64,000 nucleotides of DNA from an uncultured Clostridia bacterium. GTDB taxonomy: Bacteria > Bacillota > Clostridia > Christensenellales > Borkfalkiaceae. The notes beneath the pieces were generated by a model, which did not search any database, was not told where the DNA came from, and was given only the letters and a program-made list of their open reading frames with translations. Within the stretch, counting starts at the first letter, position 1; each line of letters begins with the position of its first letter. The stretch lies in NCBI GenBank assembly GCA_904419075.1, contig CAJFQM010000003.1:89934-153933 (forward strand). Reading direction: 5' to 3'. Shown one piece after another: positions 1 through 7,442 of the stretch. The translations under genes and the position numbers were made by a program.

Positions 1-625
1 TTCGCACGGTACGGAAAAGGAAAAACACATACCAAGCGATAAAGAAGCCTATGATCGTGAATTTACTCCAAAATATAATTCCCGCGGCGATTCCGATATA
101 GAGGTAATTGCCGACGGAATATTTCCCGTTTTCTTCTCTCATATGCTTAACGGAAATATATATGACGCCCAACAAAAGCGGCGAACAGAACTCCTCCACG
201 CTGTCGCCCGTGGACATGGCGAAAGAAAAATATACGGAAAGCGCGATGAGCACACAGACGGGAGCTACCCGCTTAAAATCGGTAATGCCGTATAATTTCA
301 AAATTTTGGAGATGAACAACAGGGACGTAAAGCAGGCCGCCACCTCCATGAGCCATACTCCGAAAAATCCGTCGGAATCGATGAGATAGCAAAGGGCATG
401 CAAAAAATAGACATACGGTCCTTTCTGCTCGTAAATATCCCGATAAGGAACAATTCCGTTCGCCAAGGCTTTTCCGACCGTATAAAAGCAATTCGGATCC
501 GTCCATTCGTTCAGCGGATATAAAGGCGAGCTCTCCACGCCAAACAGGAGTATGACGAAAGAAATCAACAGTAAAAAGCCTGTCAACAAACTATTTTTCA
601 ACAATTTCTTCTGTAAATCGGTCAT
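1..625 (-). CDS. Integral membrane protein, GT-C glycosyltransferase-like (C-terminus beyond window edge)
   Basis: The reading frame opens at an ATG (625) behind a GAGAGG ribosome site and stays open for 208 codons to the window edge, so the C-terminal part is missing. The N-terminus has one membrane segment (about residues 12-31). A soluble loop follows with an acidic/polar stretch (LNEWTDPNCF) and EQKGPYVYFLHAL, then several more hydrophobic helices. This layout resembles GT-C fold, polyprenyl-phosphate-sugar-dependent glycosyltransferases (PMT/ArnT/family 39-like), which act on the outer face of the membrane. Such an enzyme would take its donor from a lipid-sugar synthase, and the gene directly upstream is one (708-1634). 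The two are 82 bp apart and probably co-transcribed. The family assignment rests on topology and partner, not on a recognised motif. Confidence 0.6.
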   Translation of the reverse strand, partial: MTDLQKKLLKNSLLTGFLLLISFVILLFGVESSPLYPLNEWTDPNCFYTVGKALANGIVPYRDIYEQKGPYVYFLHALCYLIDSDGFFGVWLMEVAACFTSLLFISKILKLYGITDFKRVAPVCVLIALSVYFSFAMSTGDSVEEFCSPLLLGVIYISVKHMREENGKYSVGNYLYIGIAAGIIFWSKFTIIGFFIAWYVFFLFRTVR

Positions 626-707
626 GAAAACCTCTCTGAAAGGAAAAGACACCCGCAAAAAGGCCGTCCGCGCACCCGCAGACGGCGGTTAGACAGGTTT
701 TTGAGAA

Positions 708-1634
708 TTACAGATTGATTTTTTCGGCGACGATATATTTCGGCCTGTTCTGCACTTCCCTGTAAATCATGGCAAGATAGAGATTGGAGAGCCCCTGACA
801 GGTCAATACGGTTCCGCAGATCAAGCCCAAAGACGGAAATAACCAAGCAACCAGCCCGCCGAAATAAACCCCGCAGCAAGAGAGCACGATAAAGACGATA
901 AAGCAGGAAAGGCTCAAAATGCCGCTTAAAATACCGAGTTTCAAAGGCAGAGTGAGCGGATAATCGGAATTGGGGAAAACGCCGCTTTCCGCGAGCTTCA
1001 CCATTTTTTTCAAAGTATAGTGCGTTTCGCCGGCAATTCTTTCGGGGCGTTCAAATTCTATAATTGTCTGTTTGAATCCTACCCAAGATATCTGCGCGCG
1101 GAGCAGTCTGTCATGCTCTCCCAAAGAAAGAATGGCATCCACGGCCTTTCTGTCGTATAACTTGAAGTCCCCCACGTCGGTAGGCATATCGAGAGTCGTT
1201 ATTTTTTTCATAAACCGATAAAACAGAGCCGCGCTGGCTCGCTTAAAGACAGTTTCGCCCGCGCGGCGGCTTCGCCTCCCGTGTACGATATCGAAGCCCT
1301 CTTTCCATTTTTCTATCATTCTCAAAGCGATTTCCGGAGGGTCCTGTAAATCCGCGTCCATGGCGATAACAGCCTCCCCCTTCGCCTCGGCAAATCCGCA
1401 AAGGAGCGCCGCCTGTTGCCCGAAATTGCGGGAAAAACAGCAGACCTTAACGCGCTTGTCCCGAGCGGCGAGTTCCGTTAAAATCTCTTTCGTTTTATCC
1501 CTGCTGCCGTCGTTTATGAAAATCATTTCGAAATCTTCGTTCAGCGATTCCATGACGGGCACTACCGCTTCATAAAACAACGGCAATGCTTTTTCTTCGT
1601 TATACGCCGGAACCACCAGCGAATATTTGGGCAT
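708..1634 (-). CDS. Family 2 glycosyltransferase, polyprenyl-phosphate sugar synthase type (GtrB/DPM1-like)
   Basis: A 308-aa protein with an N-terminal GT-A domain. It has SLVVPAYNEE at residues 5-14, NDGSRD at 41-46, the SRNFGQQAAL block near 68-77 and the metal-binding DAD at 93-95 (MDADLQDPP). Two C-terminal membrane helices fall at about 232-282. This is the standard build of bactoprenol-phosphate glucosyl/mannosyl transferases, which load a sugar from a nucleotide donor onto undecaprenyl phosphate at the cytoplasmic face. The product usually feeds a GT-C enzyme, and a likely one follows directly (1-625). The ATG sits behind GGGAGGGAGAG. The sugar and the final acceptor cannot be told from sequence. 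Confidence 0.88.
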   Translation of the reverse strand: MPKYSLVVPAYNEEKALPLFYEAVVPVMESLNEDFEMIFINDGSRDKTKEILTELAARDKRVKVCCFSRNFGQQAALLCGFAEAKGEAVIAMDADLQDPPEIALRMIEKWKEGFDIVHGRRSRRAGETVFKRASAALFYRFMKKITTLDMPTDVGDFKLYDRKAVDAILSLGEHDRLLRAQISWVGFKQTIIEFERPERIAGETHYTLKKMVKLAESGVFPNSDYPLTLPLKLGILSGILSLSCFIVFIVLSCCGVYFGGLVAWLFPSLGLICGTVLTCQGLSNLYLAMIYREVQNRPKYIVAEKINL

Positions 1635-1663
1635 ATTCTCTCCCTCCCGATTTTCTGTCTTTT

Positions 1664-1692
1664 ATTATACTATATTTTATAGGGCTTGTCAA
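1664..1692 (-). promoter_or_regulatory. Sigma-A promoter for the glycosyltransferase pair
   Basis: On the minus strand TTGACA (1687-1692) and TATAAT (1664-1669) are separated by exactly 17 bp. Both boxes match consensus. The start site would fall about 25 bp before the GT2 ATG. Confidence 0.85.
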
Positions 1693-1712
1693 TCCTAATT
1701 TCGGAAAGGGGA

Positions 1713-1741
1713 TTGATTTTTTCATCGAATTATGATACAAT
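1713..1741 (+). promoter_or_regulatory. Sigma-A promoter for the cysteine-tailed membrane protein
   Basis: TTGATT (1713-1718), a 17-bp spacer and TACAAT (1736-1741) lie 22 bp before the ATG at 1764. The promoter is divergent from that of the glycosyltransferase pair; the two -35 boxes are about 20 bp apart. Confidence 0.75.
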
Positions 1742-1763
1742 GAGTAATAGATAAGGAGGATTT

Positions 1764-2501
1764 ATGCAAAGTAAAAAAATGTGGCAGGCGCTTTTTATTA
1801 TTCTTTTCTTTCTTCTCGTCTCAGCCGTCCTTGCCTGGGGTTGTATTTATTTATTCTCCAAAGCGAAATGGCAAATATTCTTCGGTATCGGGGCAGGGCT
1901 CATGTTGCTTTCTGTCATTCCCCTCTTCTTTTATGAAAAAATTCCAAAATCGCCCGCAATTTCCCTTTGCGTCAATTCGATTTCCTGCGGACTTTTCCTC
2001 GCTTCTCTCTTTATCGGGAAACACCTCTCTCTTTCTCTCAAAACCGCATTCTGTTCAGTGCTCGCTTCGGGAGCCAGCTTTTTTATATTCATGCTCCTTT
2101 TAAGTGTTCCCCGCCTTCGCAGCAGCCGCGTTTACATAGTTCTCGTCTGGATTCTTTGGGCTACGGCGCTCCTGACTTCGGGCGGAATACTTTGGAGTAA
2201 CAAAGGCGCATCCTCCTATGCCCTTTTCACACTCTTATCCGTGGCAGTGGTCTTATTTGCCGTCGGATCGGTTTTTCATTCGGACAGTCTCGACGAGCTC
2301 CTCATCTCTCTTGCCATTCCCTCCGCGCTCGCCGTGGGAATTATTGCCGTTATCGTGCTGCTCGTCCTTTTGCAGGCGGACGACTGCGGCTGTGATTGCG
2401 ATTGCTGCGACGGCGGATGCTGCGACTGTACGCCGGATTACGAAGGCGGAAAACGCAAGAAAATAAAAATGAGCGACCTTTCCGCTCCACCCTCCGCATA
2501 G
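1764..2501 (+). CDS. Polytopic membrane protein with cysteine-cluster C-terminal tail
   Basis: A 245-aa protein that I do not recognise as a named family. It starts at an ATG behind a strong GGAGG site. The first ~205 residues form about seven or eight hydrophobic helices joined by short loops. The chain then ends in DDCGCDCDCCDGGCCDC (about residues 206-222), with eight cysteines in fifteen positions separated mainly by Asp and Gly. A basic/polar tail follows (GGKRKKIKMSDL). Such density of thiols and carboxylates suggests metal binding or a redox or lipidation role, but none is demonstrated. It stands alone between two minus-strand units, with its own promoter. The positive-inside rule (KRKKIK after the last helix) places the cysteine tail in the cytoplasm; this is inference. 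Confidence 0.8.
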   Translation: MQSKKMWQALFIILFFLLVSAVLAWGCIYLFSKAKWQIFFGIGAGLMLLSVIPLFFYEKIPKSPAISLCVNSISCGLFLASLFIGKHLSLSLKTAFCSVLASGASFFIFMLLLSVPRLRSSRVYIVLVWILWATALLTSGGILWSNKGASSYALFTLLSVAVVLFAVGSVFHSDSLDELLISLAIPSALAVGIIAVIVLLVLLQADDCGCDCDCCDGGCCDCTPDYEGGKRKKIKMSDLSAPPSA

Positions 2502-2530
2502 CAAATATAGCCGATTTTCCCGCGGAATGG

Positions 2531-2672
2531 AAATCTCCGTAACAAGTAATTTTCTTTACAATAAAAAATTGTTTCCGCTGTAAAGTTTTCTCCGTTATAT
2601 AAAACTTTTCCCGTTGTAAAAAATTTTCCCTATTATAAAGAGGTTTGTTTCTCCGTCATAAAAAATTGGCTC
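2531..2672. repeat. Degenerate AT-rich tandem repeat, ~18-22 bp unit
   Basis: Six or seven imperfect copies of a unit resembling TTTCCGTTGTAAAAAATT run head to tail between the membrane protein gene and the pnp terminator. Unit length varies from about 16 to 22 bp. No reading frame of interest crosses them. Confidence 0.6.
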
Positions 2673-2683
2673 CATTTTCAAAA

Positions 2684-2721
2684 ACGAAAACGCCCGCCCG
2701 ATACAACGTATCGGGCGGGCG
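2684..2721 (-). terminator. Intrinsic terminator of rpsO-pnp
   Basis: Inverted arms GCCCGCCCGATAC and GTATCGGGCGGGC (2691-2721) enclose a short loop. On the minus strand a T-rich tract (TTTTCGTTTTT) follows, just after the pnp stop. The plus-strand side also has T residues, so the hairpin may stop the convergent membrane-protein transcript too. Confidence 0.92.
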
Positions 2722-2726
2722 TCTTT

Positions 2727-4826
2727 TTAATCTAATTTTTCAAGGAGCTTCAAATCGATACCCTTTTCGCCGATTTTAATAATTTCGACCTTGACTTTAT
2801 CGCCGATATTGAGAACGTCCTCTACTTGGTTGACGCGCTCGGTAGAAAGTTTGGAAATATGCACCATGCCGTCCTTGCCGGGAGCAAACTCTACAAAAGC
2901 CCCCACGCGGGAAAGAATTCTCACGACGACGCCGACGAACATATCCCCGACTTCGGGATCGTGCGCGATCGACTGAACGATAGCCTTTGCGCGCTCCGCG
3001 GCGGAAATATCGCCATAGCAGGCGATACATACCGTACCGTCGTCTTCGATATCGATCTTGGTGCCCGTCTGCTCGATAATCTTATTGATGACCTTACCCT
3101 GTTTTCCGACGACGTCCCCGATTTTTTCGGGATTGATCTGGAAGGAAATAATCTTGGGCGCATAGGGCGAAAGGTGGTCATTAACCTGAGGAATGCACTC
3201 CAACATTTTTCCTAGAATAAATCTTCTTCCCTCCTGAGCCTGCGCGATAGCGTCGAGCATGATCTGTTCGGAAATACCTTTGATTTTGATGTCCATCTGA
3301 ATGGCGGTAATGCCCTTTTCGGTACCCGCCACCTTGAAGTCCATATCCCCGAGGAAGTCTTCCAGGCCCTGAATATCCGTCATAATGACATATTTTCCGG
3401 TATCGGGATCTTTAATGAGCCCCATGGCGCAGCCCGCCACGGGAGCCTTAATGGGCACGCCTGCGTCCATGAGCGCCATGGTCGAACCGCATACGGAAGC
3501 CATGGAAGAAGATCCGTTGGAAGAAAGGATATCGGACACCACGCGGATGGCGTAGGGGAAATCCGCTTCCGAGGGAATGACGGGAATGAGCGCGCGTTCC
3601 GCAAGAGCGCCGTGACCGATTTCGCGGCGGCCGGGGCTTCTGAGGGGTTTCGCTTCGCCCGTGCAGTATCCGGGGAAGTTATACTGATGCATATATCTCT
3701 TTTCTTCTTCCTCGTCGAGGCCTTCCATTCTCTGGGCCTCGTCCAGCATGCCGAGCGTACAGGTCGTAAGTGCCTGCGTCTGACCTCTCGTGAACACGGC
3801 GGAGCCGTGAACTCTGGGCAGAACGCCGTGTTCGCACCAGATGGGACGGACTTCTTTGAGTCCTCTTCCGTCGGGGCGGATTCCCTTATCGAAAATCTTG
3901 GCGCGGACGATATTTTTCACGATATAATAAATGGAATCCTTGACTTCTCTCGTCTGTTCGGGATAAATGTCCGCAAAGTGCGCAAGGATATCCGCTTCGG
4001 CTTCCGCCTGTCTCTTTTCGCGTTCCTGTCTGTCGAAGGTATCGAGAGCGGCGACCAATTTATCGTAAGCATAGGCTTTGACGGCGGCGTCGAGGTCTTC
4101 GGGAATATGGTAGAGCTCCATTTCTCTCTTGGGTTTGCCGACTTCCTTTTGAATCTCCTCGATGAAGGCGCAGACCTTTTTGATTTCCTCATGCCCGTAC
4201 ATGATCGCACCGACCATTTCCGCGTCGGTGACCTCGTTCGCACCCGCTTCGATCATCAAAATCGCGTCCTTGGTGCCCGCAAGGGAAAGGTGAATAGAGC
4301 TCTTTTCCTTTTCCGCAACGGTCGGATTGATGATATATTTTCCGTCGATGCAGCCCACGATGACCGAACCCGTGGGACCCGCCCAAGGAATATCCGAAAC
4401 GGACAGCGCCACGGACGAACCGATCATGGCGAGGGGTTCGGGAGCGATGTCGGGATCGACGGAAAGCGCGGTGGCGACTACGACGACGTCGTTGAAGATT
4501 CCCTTCGGGAAAAGGGGACGGATAGGACGGTCGATGAGGCGCGCGACGAGGATAGCTTTATCGGAAGCGCGTCCCTCTCTCTTTTTGAAGCCGCCGGGGA
4601 TTTTTCCGACCGCGAACATTTTTTCTTCATAATCGACGGACAGGGGGAAGAAATCCATTCCCTCTCTGGGCTGTTCCGCCATACAGACGGTGACGTTCAC
4701 CACCGTTTCGCCGCAGCGGATAAGGCAGGCGCCGTTGGCCTGTTCGGCATATTTTCCGATTTCTACGGTCAGTTTTCTGCCCGCGTAGTCCGTTTTGAAA
4801 ACCCTGTAATTGTCTAAAGATGGCAT
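2727..4826 (-). CDS. pnp: Polynucleotide phosphorylase (3'-5' exoribonuclease)
   Basis: A 699-aa protein of normal family length. It phosphorolytically degrades RNA from the 3' end, releasing nucleoside diphosphates, and acts in mRNA turnover. Domains in order are RNase PH-like 1, the helical linker, RNase PH-like 2 (with FPGYCTGE and SSNGSSSMASVCG blocks), a KH domain with the GKQGKVI loop near residue 570, and a C-terminal S1 domain (FAPGKDGMVHISKLS). It follows rpsO, the conserved bacterial order. A terminator between the two genes (4979-5005) would reduce pnp transcript relative to rpsO. The ATG lies behind AAGGAG. Confidence 0.98.
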   Translation of the reverse strand: MPSLDNYRVFKTDYAGRKLTVEIGKYAEQANGACLIRCGETVVNVTVCMAEQPREGMDFFPLSVDYEEKMFAVGKIPGGFKKREGRASDKAILVARLIDRPIRPLFPKGIFNDVVVVATALSVDPDIAPEPLAMIGSSVALSVSDIPWAGPTGSVIVGCIDGKYIINPTVAEKEKSSIHLSLAGTKDAILMIEAGANEVTDAEMVGAIMYGHEEIKKVCAFIEEIQKEVGKPKREMELYHIPEDLDAAVKAYAYDKLVAALDTFDRQEREKRQAEAEADILAHFADIYPEQTREVKDSIYYIVKNIVRAKIFDKGIRPDGRGLKEVRPIWCEHGVLPRVHGSAVFTRGQTQALTTCTLGMLDEAQRMEGLDEEEEKRYMHQYNFPGYCTGEAKPLRSPGRREIGHGALAERALIPVIPSEADFPYAIRVVSDILSSNGSSSMASVCGSTMALMDAGVPIKAPVAGCAMGLIKDPDTGKYVIMTDIQGLEDFLGDMDFKVAGTEKGITAIQMDIKIKGISEQIMLDAIAQAQEGRRFILGKMLECIPQVNDHLSPYAPKIISFQINPEKIGDVVGKQGKVINKIIEQTGTKIDIEDDGTVCIACYGDISAAERAKAIVQSIAHDPEVGDMFVGVVVRILSRVGAFVEFAPGKDGMVHISKLSTERVNQVEDVLNIGDKVKVEIIKIGEKGIDLKLLEKLD

Positions 4827-4978
4827 TGTAAAATTCTCCTTAACTCGATTCTTTTTTTGTTCTTGTCCTTACCGCCGCCCGACGGCAAGGGGTGAAGCCG
4901 ATGCGCGCGTTCCGAATTTTCCCGTTTCGGAAATCCGTTTCCCCCTGTTCGGAAAGAGACCGATACGCACACATCGAC

Positions 4979-5005
4979 AAAAAAGAGCGGATTAAAATAA
5001 CCCGC
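4979..5005 (-). terminator. Terminator/attenuator between rpsO and pnp
   Basis: Minus-strand stem GCGGGTTA/TAATCCGC (4987-5005, one G-U pair, three-base loop) runs into TCTTTTTTG. It lies 14 bp after the rpsO stop, so pnp expression would depend on read-through or on a separate start within the 150-bp gap. Confidence 0.8.
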
Positions 5006-5018
5006 CCTTTCGTGCCGC

Positions 5019-5273
5019 TTATTTTCTTAAATTGAGCGCTTCGATAATCGCTCTGTAACGCGCGATGTCTTTTTCTTTGAGGTAATCCAAAAGACCGCGA
5101 CGTTTACCGACCATCTTCAAAAGGCCGCGGCGGGAATGGTTGTCCTGCTTGTGGGATTGAAGGTGCTCGTTGAGGTGATTGATTCTCTCGGTGAGAAGCG
5201 CGATCTGAACCTCGGGGGAACCCGTATCGCCCTCGTGCGTTGCGAATTTTGCGATGATTTCTTTCTTTTCCAT
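5019..5273 (-). CDS. rpsO: 30S ribosomal protein S15
   Basis: An 84-aa protein, a few residues shorter than the usual 88-89. It carries the family blocks [20 protein letters not shown] and [19 protein letters not shown]. It binds 16S rRNA at the central three-way junction and nucleates the small-subunit platform. The ATG sits behind TAGGAGG. The 5' leader of about 75 nt could carry an S15 autoregulatory structure, as in other bacteria, but I could not assign one of the known folds. Confidence 0.97.
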   Translation of the reverse strand: MEKKEIIAKFATHEGDTGSPEVQIALLTERINHLNEHLQSHKQDNHSRRGLLKMVGKRRGLLDYLKEKDIARYRAIIEALNLRK

Positions 5274-5355
5274 TTGCGTTTATCCTCCTATGGAATTTAT
5301 CCCGAACCTCTAAGCCGAACGTGGAGAATCGTCCCGCTTGGCGGCCGTTATTATT

Positions 5356-5384
5356 ATTTTAGCATATTCTTGTCCGAATGTAAA
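5356..5384 (-). promoter_or_regulatory. Promoter of rpsO-pnp
   Basis: TTTACA (5379-5384), a 17-bp spacer ending in TGC (extended -10), and TAAAAT (5356-5361). It directly abuts the hemZ stop codon, so rpsO-pnp starts its own transcript. Confidence 0.8.
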
Positions 5385-6767
5385 TCAAATTTGCCCGAAA
5401 AATTTGTTTTTTCTTTCGATTATTTCGTCGATTTTTCCGATATACGTTTTCAGATCCTTTTGAGAAGCGAATCTCTCGATTCGGTTTTCGGCGTTGAACA
5501 CTCTTTTGGAAACGGCGTTCGCTCCCGCGGCGAGATTGTCCGCCGTCTCCTCCATGATGTCTATGTTATATACGCAGGCTTTTCCGGGCTTGGTCCAGCC
5601 CACGTTCTCGTTATTCCCCGCCTGATATTTCTGTCGGTACATATAATACGGAACATATCCCGCCCCCCGCAGAATTTCTCTCGACGCGGCGACCATATCC
5701 GAAACGACGGGATTTTCGAGATAGGAGCACTCCTCTTTGAGCCTGGCTCCCGATTTGAGACAAAGGCAATGCACGGTGATATTTTCCGCGCCCGTTTTCA
5801 CCGCTTCCCGAACGCTGAACGCAAATTCTTCGAAACTCTCGTCCGTCAGTCCCGCGATAAGGTCGGCGTTGATTTCAAAACCGAATTTCGCCGCCATGTC
5901 GAAAGCGCGATAGAGGTCGGCGGCCGTATGCCTGCGCCCGATTCGTTCGAGCGTCTTATCCGAAAAACTCTGCGGATTGACGCAGATTCTCGTGACCCCG
6001 TAATTTTTCAAAAGCGCCAGTTTTTCCTCGGTGAATACGTCGGGCCGTCCCGCCTCCACCGTATATTCGCACGCCGAATCGCGCACCTTTTCCACGGCCT
6101 TCAAAACTCTTTCGAGATCACCCGCCTCCAAAACCAAAGGAGTTCCGCCGCCGATATATACGCTGCGGAGCTTTCCGACGAGCGGTTTGCAGGCAGCGAT
6201 TTCCCTTTCGAGGCAATCGAGATAAGAGGGCAGAAACTGCCGCGTTTTATCGATGGGCGCCGTGATAAAGGAACAGTAGGAACACTTGGTGGGACAAAAG
6301 GGAATCGAAACGAAAAAATCGGTGTTTCCGTCCTTTTTTTCGTATAGTCCCTCCTGCGCCTTCAATACTTCTTCCACGAGAGAAATATTTCCCTCGCTCA
6401 CCCGCATTTTTTCAAAGAGCGCCCGAAAATCCCTGCCCGACTCTTTTTCCATATATGCGAGTTTCGTGGGTCTGATCCCCGTCAAAGCCCCCCAGGGCAT
6501 CTTTTCCTGATATAAATCGCTTAAAATCGCATACAGTCCCAGTTTTCCGAACCGCCGTTCCATGCGTTTATATTCTATCTCGCCGCTTACTTGTCCCTCG
6601 TCTTCAAAGGAATACTCTTTTCCGTCCACGGAGAAACGGTTATAAAATACGCCGTCTCGATAGACAAAGAAATGCGCGACGTTCCCGGGCCGCGCTTCAA
6701 ACAGCCGCACGACGTCCATGAGCTCGTTTTCCAAAAACTTGCAATCGGTTTTGAGTATCGTTTCCAT
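5385..6767 (-). CDS. hemZ: HemZ-type radical-SAM coproporphyrinogen dehydrogenase-like protein
   Basis: A radical-SAM protein of 460 aa from the ATG at 6767 (behind GGGAAAGG). A GTG at 6782 would add five residues but has no spaced ribosome site. The central domain has the cluster motif CPTKCSYCSF (CxxxCxxC), then the SAM-binding stretch YIGGGTPLVLEA and VEAGRPD, as in HemN/HemZ. The ~150-residue N-terminal extension is typical of HemZ rather than HemN or HemW. HemZ members in Clostridia often occur without a full haem pathway, so the true substrate is uncertain. The gene ends the recJ-rsh-MBL-hemZ run. Confidence 0.88.
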   Translation of the reverse strand: METILKTDCKFLENELMDVVRLFEARPGNVAHFFVYRDGVFYNRFSVDGKEYSFEDEGQVSGEIEYKRMERRFGKLGLYAILSDLYQEKMPWGALTGIRPTKLAYMEKESGRDFRALFEKMRVSEGNISLVEEVLKAQEGLYEKKDGNTDFFVSIPFCPTKCSYCSFITAPIDKTRQFLPSYLDCLEREIAACKPLVGKLRSVYIGGGTPLVLEAGDLERVLKAVEKVRDSACEYTVEAGRPDVFTEEKLALLKNYGVTRICVNPQSFSDKTLERIGRRHTAADLYRAFDMAAKFGFEINADLIAGLTDESFEEFAFSVREAVKTGAENITVHCLCLKSGARLKEECSYLENPVVSDMVAASREILRGAGYVPYYMYRQKYQAGNNENVGWTKPGKACVYNIDIMEETADNLAAGANAVSKRVFNAENRIERFASQKDLKTYIGKIDEIIERKNKFFGQI

Positions 6768-6786
6768 GCCTTTCCCGCGCACTCCT

Positions 6787-7434
6787 TTATGCGTCCCTCA
6801 AAAAAGGATTTTTCTGCCGTTCTTCGTTCAATGTGGTATCTTCCTCGTGACCGGGAAACACGGGATAATCCCCGTCGAGGGCGGCAAGTTTTTTCAGGCT
6901 TTCCCGAAGCTCCCCGACATTCCCCGTCGGGAAATCCGTCCGACCGACGCTGCCTAAGAAGAGCGTATCTCCCGTAAACAGAGCGGCTTTTTCCTTCGTC
7001 ACTTGCGCCTTTCCCTCATCCCGTATAAGATAGCACATTCCCCCCGCCGTATGCCCGGGCGTGGAAACCGCCCGCACGGAAAGGCCGCAGACATTCAGAA
7101 TTTCCCCGTCCCGCAGCGTTCCGTCCACCGTAAACGGAACGCGGGGACTTTCGGACATATCGAACAAATCCGCCCTCGTCCCCACGAGCGCCTTTTCCTT
7201 TTCCGAACAAAAAATTTTCGCGCCCATGGCTTGCAGCGCGGCCGCGCCGCCCACATGGTCGAAATGTGCGTGCGTCAGAAGCACGCAGACGGGGGTAAGC
7301 GAACGCTTCTTCAATTCTTCGGCGATTCTCGGCTGAGCGGGGTCTACGACGACGGCAAGCCCCGTACAGGCGTCGCAGGTCACGATATAGGAATTGGCGG
7401 CGAATCCTTTCGGATAAATTTTTTCTACTTTCAT
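6787..7434 (-). CDS. Metallo-beta-lactamase-fold hydrolase (glyoxalase II-like)
   Basis: A 215-aa protein with the MBL metal motif THAHFDHVGG (about residues 54-63), further ligands in STPGHTAGG and FTGDTLF, and a C-terminal PGHEEDTT. This is the compact bacterial glyoxalase II/YcbL-like architecture for zinc- or iron-dependent hydrolysis of thioesters or similar substrates. It lies 8 bp from the rsh stop and overlaps the hemZ upstream region, as in many Clostridia, where this small MBL protein sits between relA and hemZ. The physiological substrate is unknown. Confidence 0.9.
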   Translation of the reverse strand: MKVEKIYPKGFAANSYIVTCDACTGLAVVVDPAQPRIAEELKKRSLTPVCVLLTHAHFDHVGGAAALQAMGAKIFCSEKEKALVGTRADLFDMSESPRVPFTVDGTLRDGEILNVCGLSVRAVSTPGHTAGGMCYLIRDEGKAQVTKEKAALFTGDTLFLGSVGRTDFPTGNVGELRESLKKLAALDGDYPVFPGHEEDTTLNEERQKNPFLRDA

Positions 7435-7442
7435 AAAATTCC

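Noticed and set aside
3612..4817. 401-codon open frame on the plus strand opposite pnp
   Set aside because: It is antisense to an unmistakable pnp gene, has no ribosome site, and its protein is Arg/Phe/Asp-rich noise typical of reverse frames.
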